From Aquilaria yunnanensis (taxonomy: Eukaryota > Streptophyta > Magnoliopsida > Malvales > Thymelaeaceae), in contig CM077596.1 in the NCBI GenBank assembly GCA_039654915.1, forward strand, positions 73,037,751 through 73,101,750: a stretch of 64,000 nt of DNA, given 5' to 3'. Under the pieces are notes generated by a model. It saw only the letters and a program-made list of their open reading frames with translations. It had not been told where the DNA came from and ran no database searches. Position 1 is the stretch's first letter, and every line of letters starts with the position of its first letter. Of the stretch, positions 41,613 to 53,711 are shown piece by piece. Position numbers and translations under genes: made by a program.

Positions 41613-42333
41613 ATCCATTATCATAGAACTTCAAAACTTTTAGTTGTCATTATAAAGACCAAAAAGTTAGCATAATTTGATGCGTGGTTTTGATGCATGA
41701 AGAATATTTGCACAAAACAGAAGTATAACAAAAGAAAGATAAGTTTATTAATAACTTAAATAGCAATTAACAACTCATGAAATATTATGGAAAAATGAGT
41801 TAAAACCATAAATACGAAAATAAAAGTGTAGAGCAACAACACAGCATAACAAGGATATGCTTATGGCGTTGGTAAATGGGAGGAATACTATGGTCAGTTC
41901 TATGGTTAAGTGGGGAGTTCTATATGTAGAAGGTGGTTTATCAAAAAGGCAAGGGATAGTTCCCGAATCCCGCCACTAAATTATAGTGACGGCCCGATTC
42001 CTTACCCTCTAGGGTTAATGTAAGGAATGGATTAATTCGAGTCGTAGCTTTTCGTGGGCCCATGCAGAGACTAACCGTCTCAGAAGGCAATACACTACTT
42101 TGCTACTTTGAAACCGGTGAAGGCTTGGAGACCATGGCCTCACAAGGACAGCAACACCAATTCCGCTTGGAAAGAATCGTGTTTGATTTGAGGAAGCTCG
42201 GGTATAGAGCTTCATATTGTGAATGCATTATGCATGTTTAGAATAAGTAAATATAACATATAAAAATCCACATAAAAAGAAGCAAAAACAAAACAAAACA
42301 AATCAAGTTTTAGGCTTGACTCACTAACCAGGT

Positions 42334-42351
42334 TCCCCAGCGGAGTCGCCA
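42334..42351 (-). other. Primer-binding site, tRNA-Arg type
   Basis: On the minus strand TGGCGACTCCGCTGGGGA follows the 5' LTR after three bases. It is complementary to a plant tRNA-Arg 3' end by my recollection, and a tRNA-Arg primer is known for Ogre-type elements. It is clearly not the common tRNA-Met site. Confidence 0.7.
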
Positions 42352-42354
42352 AGC

Positions 42355-44920
42355 TGTGGCAACGTCGGGTTTTCTGGAGTCGCCACCAATCAGTTTTCTT
42401 AGGTCGATTGGTCACCTTAAAATTGGTCTGCGAGAGTTCGGGGATGGGGAGTACAGTTACGTTAAAACAACTTTGTTAAAACGCCCAAAAATTGGCACCT
42501 TAGTTGATTTTAATTTTGTTTTGCTTTGCTTTTAAATAATTCTCAGTTAATTTTCAAAATTAGAAATTTTAACTGGATTAGTCGAAATGTGGATTTTTAA
42601 ATTAATTAATTTGTATGAAATTTTATACTTCCGAACCATGGACTCTGCCGAGTCATTTGGACACGGAAGATTTTTGATTCCGAACCATGGACTCTGCCGA
42701 GTCATTTGGACACGGAATTTGGTGAACTTTTAAATAATTTAATCCATATTGTAAATATGGATTTTTATCTTTTTTTTTATTTAATTTATTTAATTAAAAG
42801 GGTGATATTTTTTTTAAACCGCAGATCCTGACGGATCATCCGGATATGTAAGTTGATTTAATTTATAGTTAATTATTTAATTCTTATTTTTATGGAATTA
42901 ATTATTAGTTTAATTACTAATTCGTAATTCTTTTTGTTATAGAATTTTTAGATTCATTAATAATCTAAAAATTTTTATTTTCTATATTTTTCTTTCTTTT
43001 CTTTCTTTTCCTTCTTATCTTTCTTATCTTATCTTATCTTTCTTATCTTTATTATCTTGTTTTAATTTTCTTTTTGTTTTCTTGTTTAATGAAAAATATT
43101 TATTATTTTAGTGGATTTAAAAGTTATATTTTAAATAAATCAGTAAAATATAAAGTCTTAATTTTCATGTATTTTTTTTAAACAGGTTTTATTTTTATTT
43201 TTTTATTATTTTTACTGGATAAAAATAACTATTAAAATTAATTTTAACTTTTTGTTATCTTTAAAGAATTAAAAACATGTATATAAAAATAAAAATAATT
43301 GGCTTTTTTAGAAATAATTTTTATTAGCCTTAATAATTAATTACAAAATAATCTTCTTTTAATTTTCATTTATTTATTAATTAGTAAAGGGTAAAGGTGA
43401 ATTAAATAAAAAAATTATATAAAGAAAAAAAATTAATAATAATAAAGTGGGGCTTTTTGGCCATCCACTTTAAAAATAATAATAAATGTTAGCAAAGTTA
43501 ATTAAATTAATTGTTAAACAACAATAATAAAAAGTTAGTCAAGTTAATTAAATTAATTAATTAACCATAATAATAAAAAGTTAGCCAAGTTAATTAAATT
43601 AATTAATTAACAACAGTAAAAAGTTAGCCAAGTTAATTAAATTAATTAATTAACAACAATAATAAAAAGTTAGCCAAATTAATTAAATTAATTAACAACA
43701 ATAAATAAAAAGTTAGCCAAATTAATTAAATTAATTAACAACAATAAATAAAAAGTTAGCCAAATTAATTAAATTAATTAATTAACAAAAATAATAAAAA
43801 GCTAGCCAAGTTAATTAAATTAATTAATTAACAACAATAATAAAAGTTAGCCAAGTTAATTAAATTAATTAATTAACAACAATAATAAAAGTTAGCCAAG
43901 TTAATTAAATTAATTAATTAACAACAATAATAAAAGTTAATTAATTGTTAACAACAATTATAAAAGTTAGTAATAATGCAAAAATTAAAAGGTTAGTAAC
44001 AATAATAGTATTAAAAGTTAGTTGTTAGTAAGTTAATAACAACAATAAAAAAAGGGGTTAGTAATAAACAAATAATAAACAAACAAGTAAAAATTAAAAG
44101 GGTTAGTAATTAATTCTGCAAGAATAAAATACAAAGTTAGTGACCAAAGTGAAAGAAATTGAAAAGATGAAGGATTAAATGAGAGTTGTACCCTTGATTT
44201 TAAATTCTGAATTCTGAGAAATGGAAACAGAGGGCGCGCGGGGGGGGGGAAGAAGATGGCTTAATCGTCAAAATGAAAAGTTTTGAGATTTTCTGAGGAA
44301 AGGAAGGAGAGCTAGGGACTAAGGCTGTAATTTTTTCTATTTTAAAAAACGGAGCTCTAAGCTTTTCTTTCTATTTTTCTCTGTGTTCAGCACAAAATTT
44401 GGGGGGCTATTTATAGAGGAAGTTTAGCTGAACTGTTGATGGATAAATTAATAAAAAATTTCAAACTTATCTCTTAAATTGGTAAAATGACAATTTTAGT
44501 CCTTTACGTCTCTCAGCCTCAGGATAAGTTCCTGAAGCTTCTGATTTTGACAATTTTGTCGTTTTCTGTCAATTTGAGCCAAAAACGTCGGCAGGCTCAA
44601 AATTTTATGTGACAAACTACCAAATGCTCCTGGAACTGTTAGAATTTGTCAATTTTTTCCGAAACTTCTCAATTTTGTCATTTTTACCTCAAACTTTTAA
44701 TTTTTTGTCATTTTTTTCATGAAATTTTATTTTATTTCAAACATACACATATTCACACATATATCATTTTAAATCAAATTTTCACAAAACAAAAATATAT
44801 TTTAAACTAATTAAATTTTTTTTTAATAATAATAGTAATATATATTTTTTTTAAATTAATTTATTTTAATAAAATTTTTTTCAAAATTTTAAAACACCCG
44901 GACGAAATTGGTTGTCAACA
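42355..44920 (-). repeat. 5' LTR of the passenger-gene element (right copy)
   Basis: 2566 bp and near-identical to 28256-30825, including the internal minisatellite (43495-43965) and a G run at about 44240. The promoter should be here for minus-strand transcription. A GGGCTATTTATAGAGG block at about 44403 is a possible TATA box (TATAAATAG on the minus strand). Confidence 0.95.
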
Positions 44921-44925
44921 CATAT

Positions 44926-45705
44926 TAATATAAATATTTTAAGTCAAACTTCAATAAAAATAAAATAAAATGATCAATTAATATAAAACAGGGAGAGCAT
45001 TTTTTATTAAGCTGACTTTAGCTAACACCAACTGGCTTTAAGGGGGGCAAAAACTCGTTAGTAAACAATAGTAGCATTAATTACAACTACAAATGAGTCT
45101 ATCAAATTTGTTGACTAAAATATGTTTGATTCAAAGATTTTTGAAATTCTTAAAAAAAGAAAAGATTATACGATAGTAATAGTTCACAACTTTTAAAGTA
45201 TAAAAACAATTTACTGTCTTATAGAAAAAAATACTAATTTATTTTATTCTCCCTTTTAATCCACTCACAATTTTTGGAATGCAGCTTTTCCAACTTCACA
45301 AGTGAGAAAATATTTTTTCAACAAATTGTGAATAAAATATATCTTTTCGAAAAAAGAGAAAACTATGTTTTCAATTTAATCAAACATAGTATTGTTTAGA
45401 TTATTTTTCCTTCAACTGATAGTCATCATTCTACACTTTAAAATTTGTAGACTATTATTTTCCAAAATATTACTTTTCTACAAATTTTCTTTGCAAGAAT
45501 TTTAAAAATTCTTGAAGCAAACTTCCCCTGTAGTTCTCGAATTCACATTTTAGTTAAGACATAAGACAAAATATAAAAGAAGTAAACAGGTTGAGTATTA
45601 ACATGTGAGTTTGGCTTTATACTGAGGTTCATTTGTTTTTGTGCATAATGAAATAACACTTGAAAAAACAAACACAAGGAGTTTGATCAGACCCCTGCAT
45701 CTTAC
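44926..45705. other. AT-rich spacer right of the LTR element
   Basis: No coding stretch or repeat I can support. Confidence 0.4.
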
Positions 45706-46040
45706 CAATTTATTTTAACTTAAATCAACTTAACCTAAATTGAGCTATTTTTATTTTTATATCTTTTTTGTTCAAAACTAATTTTATTTAGAAGCTAATA
45801 TTATGTAAGTGTAATAATCCATTGAAAATATAATTTTGTTGTCTTATTAATTTTTATGAATTTTTTAATACCTAAAAATAGAAAATTTGTAAAAATTTTA
45901 TAACATCATAAAAATTTACTTTCAAATTGATTATTACATTTACATAATATTAGTTTTCAAGTGAAATTAGTTCTAAGTAAAAAAAGATGTAAAAATAAAA
46001 ATAAGCCATTTTGAATTAAGTTAGCTTAAATTAAAAAAAA
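45706..46040. mobile_element. Foldback MITE, copy 3
   Basis: About 335 bp with inverted arms: TTTTAACTTAAATCAACTTA at the left and TAAGTTAGCTTAAATT at the right. Inner arms AATTTTATTTAGAAGCTAAT and ATTAGTTTTCAAGTGAAATT also pair. Non-coding. Confidence 0.75.
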
Positions 46041-46109
46041 ATTGACTAACAATGCATAGAATTGTCCCAAGTATCTGTATACATATATATAAAAGAGAAA
46101 CCTACCCAT

Positions 46110-48130
46110 TTCCCAAAACTAATTCCTTTAGCATTAACTTCATAATACATTTGTAGCATTAATTTTAGAATTCATTTATGCTAATTATTACTTAAGTCAT
46201 TATATAGCCCTCACTCCCAAATTCACTCATTCCCCAAAAATGCTTTTTTCACAATTAATTGCATAATATATTTGTATTGTTTAATAACTTATGCCCTCAT
46301 ACAGTCATGACTCCAAATTTTAGATTTTGAATTATAATTTTGGTAGGCTCTTTATGTCATAGTAGAGAGGCCTTAAAATTCTATTTTTCATACATTTTAA
46401 TAATTAAATTTAAATTCCTATCATCTTAGTATGAGAAAATATCATTTGCTTTTATTTTCTTCTTAATGGCTCATTAATATTGTTGTCCCTTAATTAATTG
46501 TTTTAAATAGATTCCATCTCTTTATAGTTATTTAGTAGCTTTAATTTTTATCATAGTGCTTTGATTATAATTTTATTTGATTTCAATTGTATTAATATTG
46601 TCCATCAAACTTCCCCAATATTACTTCATTTAGCATTAACTTTATAATACATTTGTAGCATTAATTTTTAGTATTCTTTTGTAATAATTAATACTTAAAG
46701 TCTCTATCTAGCCTTCACTCCAAAATTCACTCATTCCCCAAAAATACTTTTACCATTAATTAACTAATTATTTTAAATAGACTCCATTTATTTATAGTCA
46801 TTTAGTAGCTTTAATTTCCATTTGAATGCTCTTATCAAAATTTGATTTGCTTTTATTGGTATTAATATTATCCATCTAACTTCCCTATAAATACTTCTTT
46901 TACCATTAACTGCATAGTACATTTGTAGCATTAATTTCATAATTCATTTATAATAATTAATACTTAAACTCTCTATATAGCCCTTGCTCATATATATAGG
47001 TTCTTACTCTTGCTTTCAACACACACTTAATTTTATTATTCCTTCCTTCCATTTTTTCTTGTCGTCTCTTGCTACCTTTCTTTATTTATTCACTAATTTA
47101 TATTTTTAGATTTTCACTAATTCCAAAGATAAAGTAGTTATTTAAAAATACCGATAAATATTATTAATATTTTTATTATAAAGTAGTTATTTAAAAATAC
47201 CGATAAATATTATTAATATTTTTATTTCTTTGTCTTTAAATTCCTACAATATATGAATATGTTCTATGATGGATCTTTTTTTTTATGTTTATTGTCTCCA
47301 AATAAAACATATTACATTGAAGGAATTGTCTCATGAGATAATTGATTAGACTATTCAAGTAAAGGTGTATCGTTTATGAGATGTTTTTATTTTTTGAAAA
47401 GGTGACCAATTTGTCAGTACCAATTTTATGCTTGTGGATGAAAAGGTATTCTTCTTTTTCTCTATTCTACTAAATTTTGTAATTTTTTCTTATCTCTTTA
47501 CTATAAATATATGTTCATGTTCTTTTATTGTCCACCATGTCTTTTGTTTACACATGAAGGGTGTGGCAATTCATGGGTCTATAAAAAATTTCTTGGCATA
47601 CGAGTTTAAAAAGAAGCTTCATGGAGGAAATATGCATATTTTCAAGAACTTCAAAATTCTTCCATAGAAGAAGATTTATCAAATCATAATACACACCTGT
47701 TTATGATCCACCATACTCATAATATACAAATCTATTATGTGAATTATGAGCCTCGTGATTTTCCCATGCATAAATTTCAGTTTATTGTTTTTGATCAATT
47801 TAGCAAATGCGTTGACTAAAAAGAATTTCATACAGGTTTCTCTAAAAAATTTTAAAATATAATTGGATGCTACATGTACTATTTATATATCATAATTACC
47901 ATTTGTTTTTGCATGCCAGATGTTGTGGAAGTTGTTGTAAAGGTTCATTCCCTGATACTACTTTTTTAGTATTAACTTCATTGTATAATTGTAACATTAA
48001 TTTTAGAATTCATTTACAATAATTAATACTTACATATTTATATAGCTCTTACTCCAAAATTCACTCATTTTACCATTAATTGCAAAGTGTATTTGTATTA
48101 TTTAATAACTTAAGCACTCATATAGTCATG
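46110..48130. repeat. Dispersed repeat, four diverged copies around an RPA1-like remnant
   Basis: Copies at about 46117-46350, 46610-46790, 46880-47000 and 47958-48125 share (A/T)GCATTAACTTCATAATAC, ATTTGTAGCATTAATTTTA, ATTCATTTATAATAATTAAT and TATATAGCCCTCACTCCAAA. A 51-bp direct duplication (AAAGTAGTTATTTAAAAATA) lies at 47124-47225. Such repeats next to an RPA1-like gene could be a decayed Helitron, but I cannot see its ends. Confidence 0.55.
47330..47960 (+). pseudogene. Decayed RPA1-like (OB-fold, DUF223-type) gene fragment
   Basis: In one frame from about 47360 the sequence reads VKVYRL-stop-D, where family members have a Trp, then on to NFMLVDEK. A short intron (about 47446-47560, GTATTC...ATGAAG) is followed by GVAIHGSIKNFLAYEFKKKL, then GGNMHIFKNFKILP. 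Another frame near 47755 reads DFPMHKFQFIVFDQFSK. These are the consecutive blocks of the N-terminal OB fold in plant replication protein A 70-kDa-like proteins. At least two in-frame stops and a frame change show it is dead. Identification is from the block order and is moderate in strength. Confidence 0.5.
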
Positions 48131-48578
48131 GGTTTAGGGTTTAGGAAATATTGTTTTAGGCCACCCTCATTTTTTATTTTTTTTATCTAAAATCTTTCTC
48201 CATATTTTTTTTATTCTTCTTTAGTATTGTTTTTGTGGTAATGTTTGAGATTTTTTAAATGCTATAAAAAATGACAACAATAAGCTTCAAAATATGAATT
48301 AACAATATAACTCAAGCTTATAATTTTTTCAATGGTTAATTTTTCTAATAGTTTTAATTACCTTTTACCCTAATCTTAGGAACCTATTCTTACATAAAGT
48401 TGTTTTAAATATAAATTTCTTAAAATAGATATATTTTTATAAGTAAAAATATCTAAATTAATTAGATTATGCATCACGTGGGCCAAAAAAACTAGTATAT
48501 ATCTAACACCAAAACATTTGCAGCAAAAGCAAGACAATTGAAGAAAAGGCTCACTTGTTAGGCTTATATATACCAATA

Positions 48579-48915
48579 CCCAATTCATTTTAACTTAAAT
48601 CAATCTAACCTCAAATAACTTATTTTTATATTTTTATATTTTTCCTACTTGTAACAAATGTCATTTGAAAATCAACATGATTTATGTCTAACAATCCATT
48701 TATTGTGAAATTTTATGAAATTATTAATTTTTTATGAATTTTTCTTATTGTATGCATTAAAAAAACTGTAAAAAATTTAATACCATTATAAAAATCATAT
48801 TTTGAATGGACTATTACATCTACATAATATTGTCTTTGAAATTAAATTAATTTTAAGTAATAAATATAAAAAAATTAAATTGACTTATATTAAACTAAAT
48901 TCGATAATTGACCTT
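48579..48915. mobile_element. Foldback MITE, copy 4
   Basis: Inverted arms start ATTCATTTTAACTTAAATCA at the left and pair with the end near 48915. The centre has AACAATCCATTTATTG opposite GAATGGACTATTACATC. It is the same family as 49169-49520. Confidence 0.7.
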
Positions 48916-49168
48916 ATTCTCAAAATAGTACGTTATTCAAAAGTATTGAATCATCATAACTCTTACAATTTGTTAGCTAACCTATTATTCTTCATCATAT
49001 TCTAAAATTTGTTAGTCAACTTGTGATAAATAGCTAAACAATTAAACTTAAGGTTTACAATAATGTGAATTATGTAAATTAGCAGTTGATTACAAAATCA
49101 ATAAGTTAGTAAGTATATCTTAACAAATCACATAAAGACTCCCAGTTGGCTAAGCTTTTCTCTAACAA

Positions 49169-49521
49169 TAGCTAATTCATTTTAACTTAAGTCAACTTAA
49201 TTTAAAATAATTTATTTTTATATTTACATATTTTTTTACCTGAACTAATTTAATTTGGAAACCAATATTATTTAGGTAAAATAATCCATTAATTATAAAA
49301 TTTGTATGGTGCTATTTTTTTTTATGAATTTTTATTTTTTAGTCATTAAAATAGAAAACAAAGAAATTTAGCAATATCATAAAAATTTTATTTTAAATGG
49401 ATTACTATACCCATATAATATTGGCTTTCAAATGAAATTGGTTCAAAAGAAAAAATATGTAAAAATAAAAATAACTCATTTTAATTTATGTTGGCTTAAG
49501 TTATGATGAATTGGCTAAAAT
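49169..49521. mobile_element. Foldback MITE, copy 5, best-preserved
   Basis: The left arm AGCTAATTCATTTTAACTTA pairs with the right arm read on the other strand, AGCCAATTCATCATAACTTA. Pairing continues for about 140 bases (ATTTTTTTACCTGAACTAAT versus ATTTTTTCTTTTGAACCAAT, then CCAATATTAT on both arms). About 350 bp, so the whole element would fold into a long hairpin. Non-coding. Confidence 0.85.
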
Positions 49522-50078
49522 AGTTGTCATCATTGATTGCTAATAGGAGAACTGGCCTAGCACCTCCATAAAACATGATGTAATACTAAACTTATTATTT
49601 TATACATTGCAATTTATGTCTATGCATTGGTTTTACTGCGACAATAGCGATATAAAGCTATATCTCCTAATGAATTTTAGATGACAACTTTAAAGTATGC
49701 AAATCATCTACACATAAATCTTCTGCATTTATCTGATCATCCTCTTCTTCGCCATCATCATCAAAGCCTCCTTTACGCACGCTCTCACAGCTGTGTCTTT
49801 GTGGTTGTGTGAATTGTTCTCTTGCACGCTCCCAGAGCTGTGTCAACTCATGAATTTGGTTTAGGGTAGTTGAACTGAACTGAAAGTCAGATGGCCCTTA
49901 TTGTGCAGGTGTCCTCATTGCCATGTATTCAGCAATGGTTGTTGTCTGATCGGGGTAGGCATCCATGGCATCTTTCACGGCCTTAAACAAATCCCGATTG
50001 GCATCCGCAGCCCTATTTGCATACTGTAACACAGCATCAATAAATTCCTCAAATCTTTCAACCTCTTGTGAGACCGAT

Positions 50079-53000
50079 TGTAATAACCCTAGAAATTAAG
50101 TAAAATAAAATCACCAAATTATCCTAATTAATTAAATAAATAAAATAATAATAATATTCTTAATAATAAAATATAAAATTAAGAATCTTGAGTCTTAGAT
50201 GATTCCTTTAGTGGTTATTAAGTCAAATTCCAAACCGGAAGCTCAAAGTCATTTTCTTTAGGCTATGGGCATTTTTGTCATTTACAACCGAGCATCGGAT
50301 GAAAAATCTGGGAGCACCATTGGATTCTTCTCGAAAAAAATGAGTCAATAGAAATTTACCTCACTTAATTCTGAATTCGTTTGCTTAGGTTTCCCAAAAT
50401 TAACCAACGCGCGTGTGGGGTTTAAACCCGGTTCGTGCTACCGCTACATAGGATTATTATTATTAAATTTTTTTCCCTAACCCTAATTTCTTTCTTCTAA
50501 AACTCCCCAGCCGCAAAGCAACTATAGGTTTTTCGAAACTTTAGACAAAAAAAAAAAAAAAAGAAACAAAAACTTGCCAATTTAGTTATCCTAATTAATT
50601 GCCATATTATTATATTATAACTTATTCTACCCTACGTTTCTTTTTGGCGTGAAGCTCAATTTTCCTAGCAGACCTTTTCAATATTTCAGCACTTCTTCTC
50701 CCCCATCAACAGCCGCCTAAGCCATGGGAAGAAAATTTGATTTTTTCTGCAAGAAGATCGTCCACCATTCTTTCATCCTTCTGTGCCGGTTGTTTGCCTC
50801 CACTTAGTGCTTCAGCAAACTGTGTAAGTTCAGCCATCCATACTTTGATTCTTGGCTCTTCCAAAGTATTAGAATATTAATTTAATTCTGTATTTTTGCC
50901 TAGATTCTTTAAGTTGAAGGGAAACCCCATCCGGACACCAAAGCCAATCCTACGAGTACCAACGATCCCGAATTGCTTCGTGTGAGCCAAAGTTCTTCGG
51001 TATTACTCTTTTAATTTTTTTTTTCCAGCAGCTAAAGGCCTTATATTTTGCTGTAAATATTTGGTAGATTATCATTAATCCAAGTTTTGGGTTTTTCCAC
51101 TCGTTTCCGGTGCAATCTTGTCCATACTTGGTTCTAAGCCCAGTAAGCCACCGTAGCCTCTTTTAAAAATTATCTTGGCTGCCAATTTCAAATATTACAG
51201 CCCCAATAATTCTTTTTTCCTTGCTGTCCATGTTGTTACAAAGGGTTAGAAAATCCTTACTTGAAGGTTTGGTGTTTCTTTGGACTCCCGGAGCGTCAGA
51301 GATTCCGAAAACACATCGGTAACTGAAATAAAATTTTTTTCCTTCCAAGATCCGTTTTTACAGCCATTAAATAAGCTTATAAGTTAGTGTATAACCGCTG
51401 TAATTTTTAGGATCAATATCAAGAAGGCTTCCGGCACAATCCCGAATAGGCACGAGGCCACCGAAGACGCCCCGAGCCCATTTTTGCCCACTAGGTAAAA
51501 TTTCGGCCTAGTTGTTAAGAACATGAACTTTCCAAGTACCCTTTAGGAAAATTTCTAAATTTTAGCATATTTTTCTAATTTTCTACCTTACTAACATTTT
51601 GTAGGACCGTCCTAGGAAAATCGCCCACTTTCGTCATATTATTCCGAACTAGGTAAGGGGGAAGAGCGGGTTAGTTCTCGTGGGCCCTCTTAGGCCCAAA
51701 ATAAGCATCAACCCGAATAATAAATTTTAAGTAAACAATTGGGCTAAATAAAATCTTTAAATGCGTGGGCAACATGGGTAGGGTAATTAATTAGTTTTCT
51801 AGAATTTTATTTTATTTTATTTTATTTCTGTTCCTTTGAGATGTAATTTTGGTTGGTTGGTTGTATGGTTGTAATGATTTGATGTATGATGTATGTTTGG
51901 CGCTAGTATCATATTAGGACCGCTTATAACAAGAATTAAATTAGAAATATGTTAGGACCGCCTAAATAAACACCGCTAGTAGCATGTTTAGGGCCGGCGA
52001 GACAAACACCGCTAGTACCATGTTTAGGGCCGACAAGCTCATTAGCAACATGATAAGATTGGAAGGAACCGTTAGTGGCATGTTAGGGCCGTAATAAATT
52101 ATTATAAGCCGATAGATAAAGGATTAGGAGCGTAAATACTAAATGACCAATTTAGAAAGAATTCACGAGAAATGAGATGAACATTTATCACAAATACACT
52201 TAAAAGATATCACTAATTGTCATGACATCATGTAACACTAAACTAAGATAACATGATAAAAGAAATAGGATGCACTAGAATCATGGCATTATACTAAAAA
52301 GAGCTAAAGTAAAATGAGCTACGGTCATGCATCAATTGGTTGTTGCATATGATTGATGTTTGTCATATACAAGATTGCATTAAGTAAAAGATTTGAAGAG
52401 TAAGACAAAATACAAAGCATGCAAGGTTGGTGATGAACCATATCTACATGACCTAATAAGCCGTAAATTTAGACGAGAGGTTCGGAACGGACGATTCGAA
52501 CCCGAAAGGCATGTTAGGGTGGCGGCGGACCGTCCCTAGTCATGACCCGATATTGACACAGAGTATGGAGATATGATTTGTGCGCTGTCAGACCATAGCT
52601 GGCGAGGGACCATGCTTATGGCTGTTATCACGAGAGGCTCTACCTCGGCGTAGGTATCCCGAGAGGCTCTGGCTTGGTGGCATCCCTAGTGGCACTGCCT
52701 AAGAGTTATCCCGAGAGTGGGTGATATACACACTCACCACCCTAGGTTCGTCCGACGGCATTTAAGTATTGGATTAAGTGATCGATCAAGAAGATATTAT
52801 TTAATCGGTAAAAAGAATTATGCATATGCATGGTAGTTCAAGCATGCTAGTAGGATTTTGATTTTGTTGTTATGATGTTGTATGGAATTGTTCTTTAAGT
52901 AAATTGCTACAGCTTAAAGTTTATTATTCGTTGTTGTTTGTTACGGGAATATTAGGACCCACGTGATGGGCCTGATACTTCCCTCTTATTGAGCAAGTTG

Positions 53001-53399
53001 TGCTCATCCCTCCTCTTAACATGTTTTTCTAGGTGAGTACTATGAGGAGACAGAGTACACTGAACCATATAACGAGGTTCAAGATGTGGAGCAGACTGAG
53101 TGAGAGTACGCTGTAGCCCCTCGAAAGTAGAACTGGCTGGGACTGAGTTTTAACTTGTGTTATTTGATTTCTAAAGAAACATATGGTTTGTTTAAATTGG
53201 CATCTTATCCGCATATTAGTTTTCCTGGGATTGTCACTTAACTACTCTGATTTCGTTTAATACTCTTATTGTTTGGAAAATAATTTAAAATAAAATGTTT
53301 TACCTCACATTTCTTAAATTATTTTAATTAAATGCTTTATTATTCTAGGAGTTTAAGATATCTTTTAAAATTAAGGTTTATAAAATTGGGGGCGTTACA
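50079..53399 (+). repeat. 5' LTR of the Tekay-type element
   Basis: 3321 bp, near-identical to 58472-61789. It has no gene. A 61-codon minus-strand frame present in both LTRs is coincidental. The A run near 50548 differs in length between the LTRs. Confidence 0.95.
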
Positions 53400-53402
53400 G
53401 TT

Positions 53403-53414
53403 TGGTATCAGAGC
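53403..53414 (+). other. Primer-binding site, tRNA-Met type
   Basis: TGGTATCAGAGC, the standard initiator tRNA-Met complement, three bases after the LTR end. Confidence 0.95.
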
Positions 53415-53711
53415 CAGATTCGAGGAAGGCAGCGACCTCACTCAATAAGTATGCTTCTTGTTTACTTGCTGAGTTAGAGACCTTGGATAGGTTTCGAAAA
53501 GTTTCCATAATTGAGCATAATATATTAGCAAGTTTATAAGCAAAAGTTAACAACTTGGCTTTCAATAAGGGGACTCGTAAAATAATATACCAATTAATTT
53601 AATGTCTAAAAAGATATAGGAGTTACCGAGAGCCTCACCTAGTGTTATAAGTTAAAAGTTACTTCCAAAGTTGTTTAACTACGTTGGACTAAACCTTTTC
53701 CTTTTTAGGTC

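Larger units (their letters stand above)
28256..44920 (-). mobile_element. Non-autonomous Tat/Ogre-like LTR retrotransposon (TR-GAG type) with passenger genes
   Basis: A complete element of 16,665 bp. LTRs lie at both ends, each starting TG and ending CA, flanked by the 5-bp target duplication CATAT (28251-28255 and 44921-44925). On the minus strand the order is 5' LTR (44920-42355), primer-binding site, long leader with 57-bp repeats, gag (41122-39371), about 3.2 kb of repeat-rich DNA, three copies of a virus-like Cys-rich gene (35986-33854), a LOG gene (33347-32718), a large 47-bp tandem array, polypurine tract and 3' LTR (30825-28256). No protease, reverse transcriptase, RNase H or integrase could be recognised, so mobilisation would need an autonomous relative. 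The tRNA-Arg-type primer site and the gag type point to the Tat/Ogre branch of Ty3 elements. The LTRs are almost identical, so the insertion is very recent. Confidence 0.9.

Noticed and set aside
51163..51348. 61-codon minus-strand frame present in both Tekay LTRs (also 59553-59738)
   Set aside because: It is duplicated only because the LTRs are. It is antisense to the element and has no domain.
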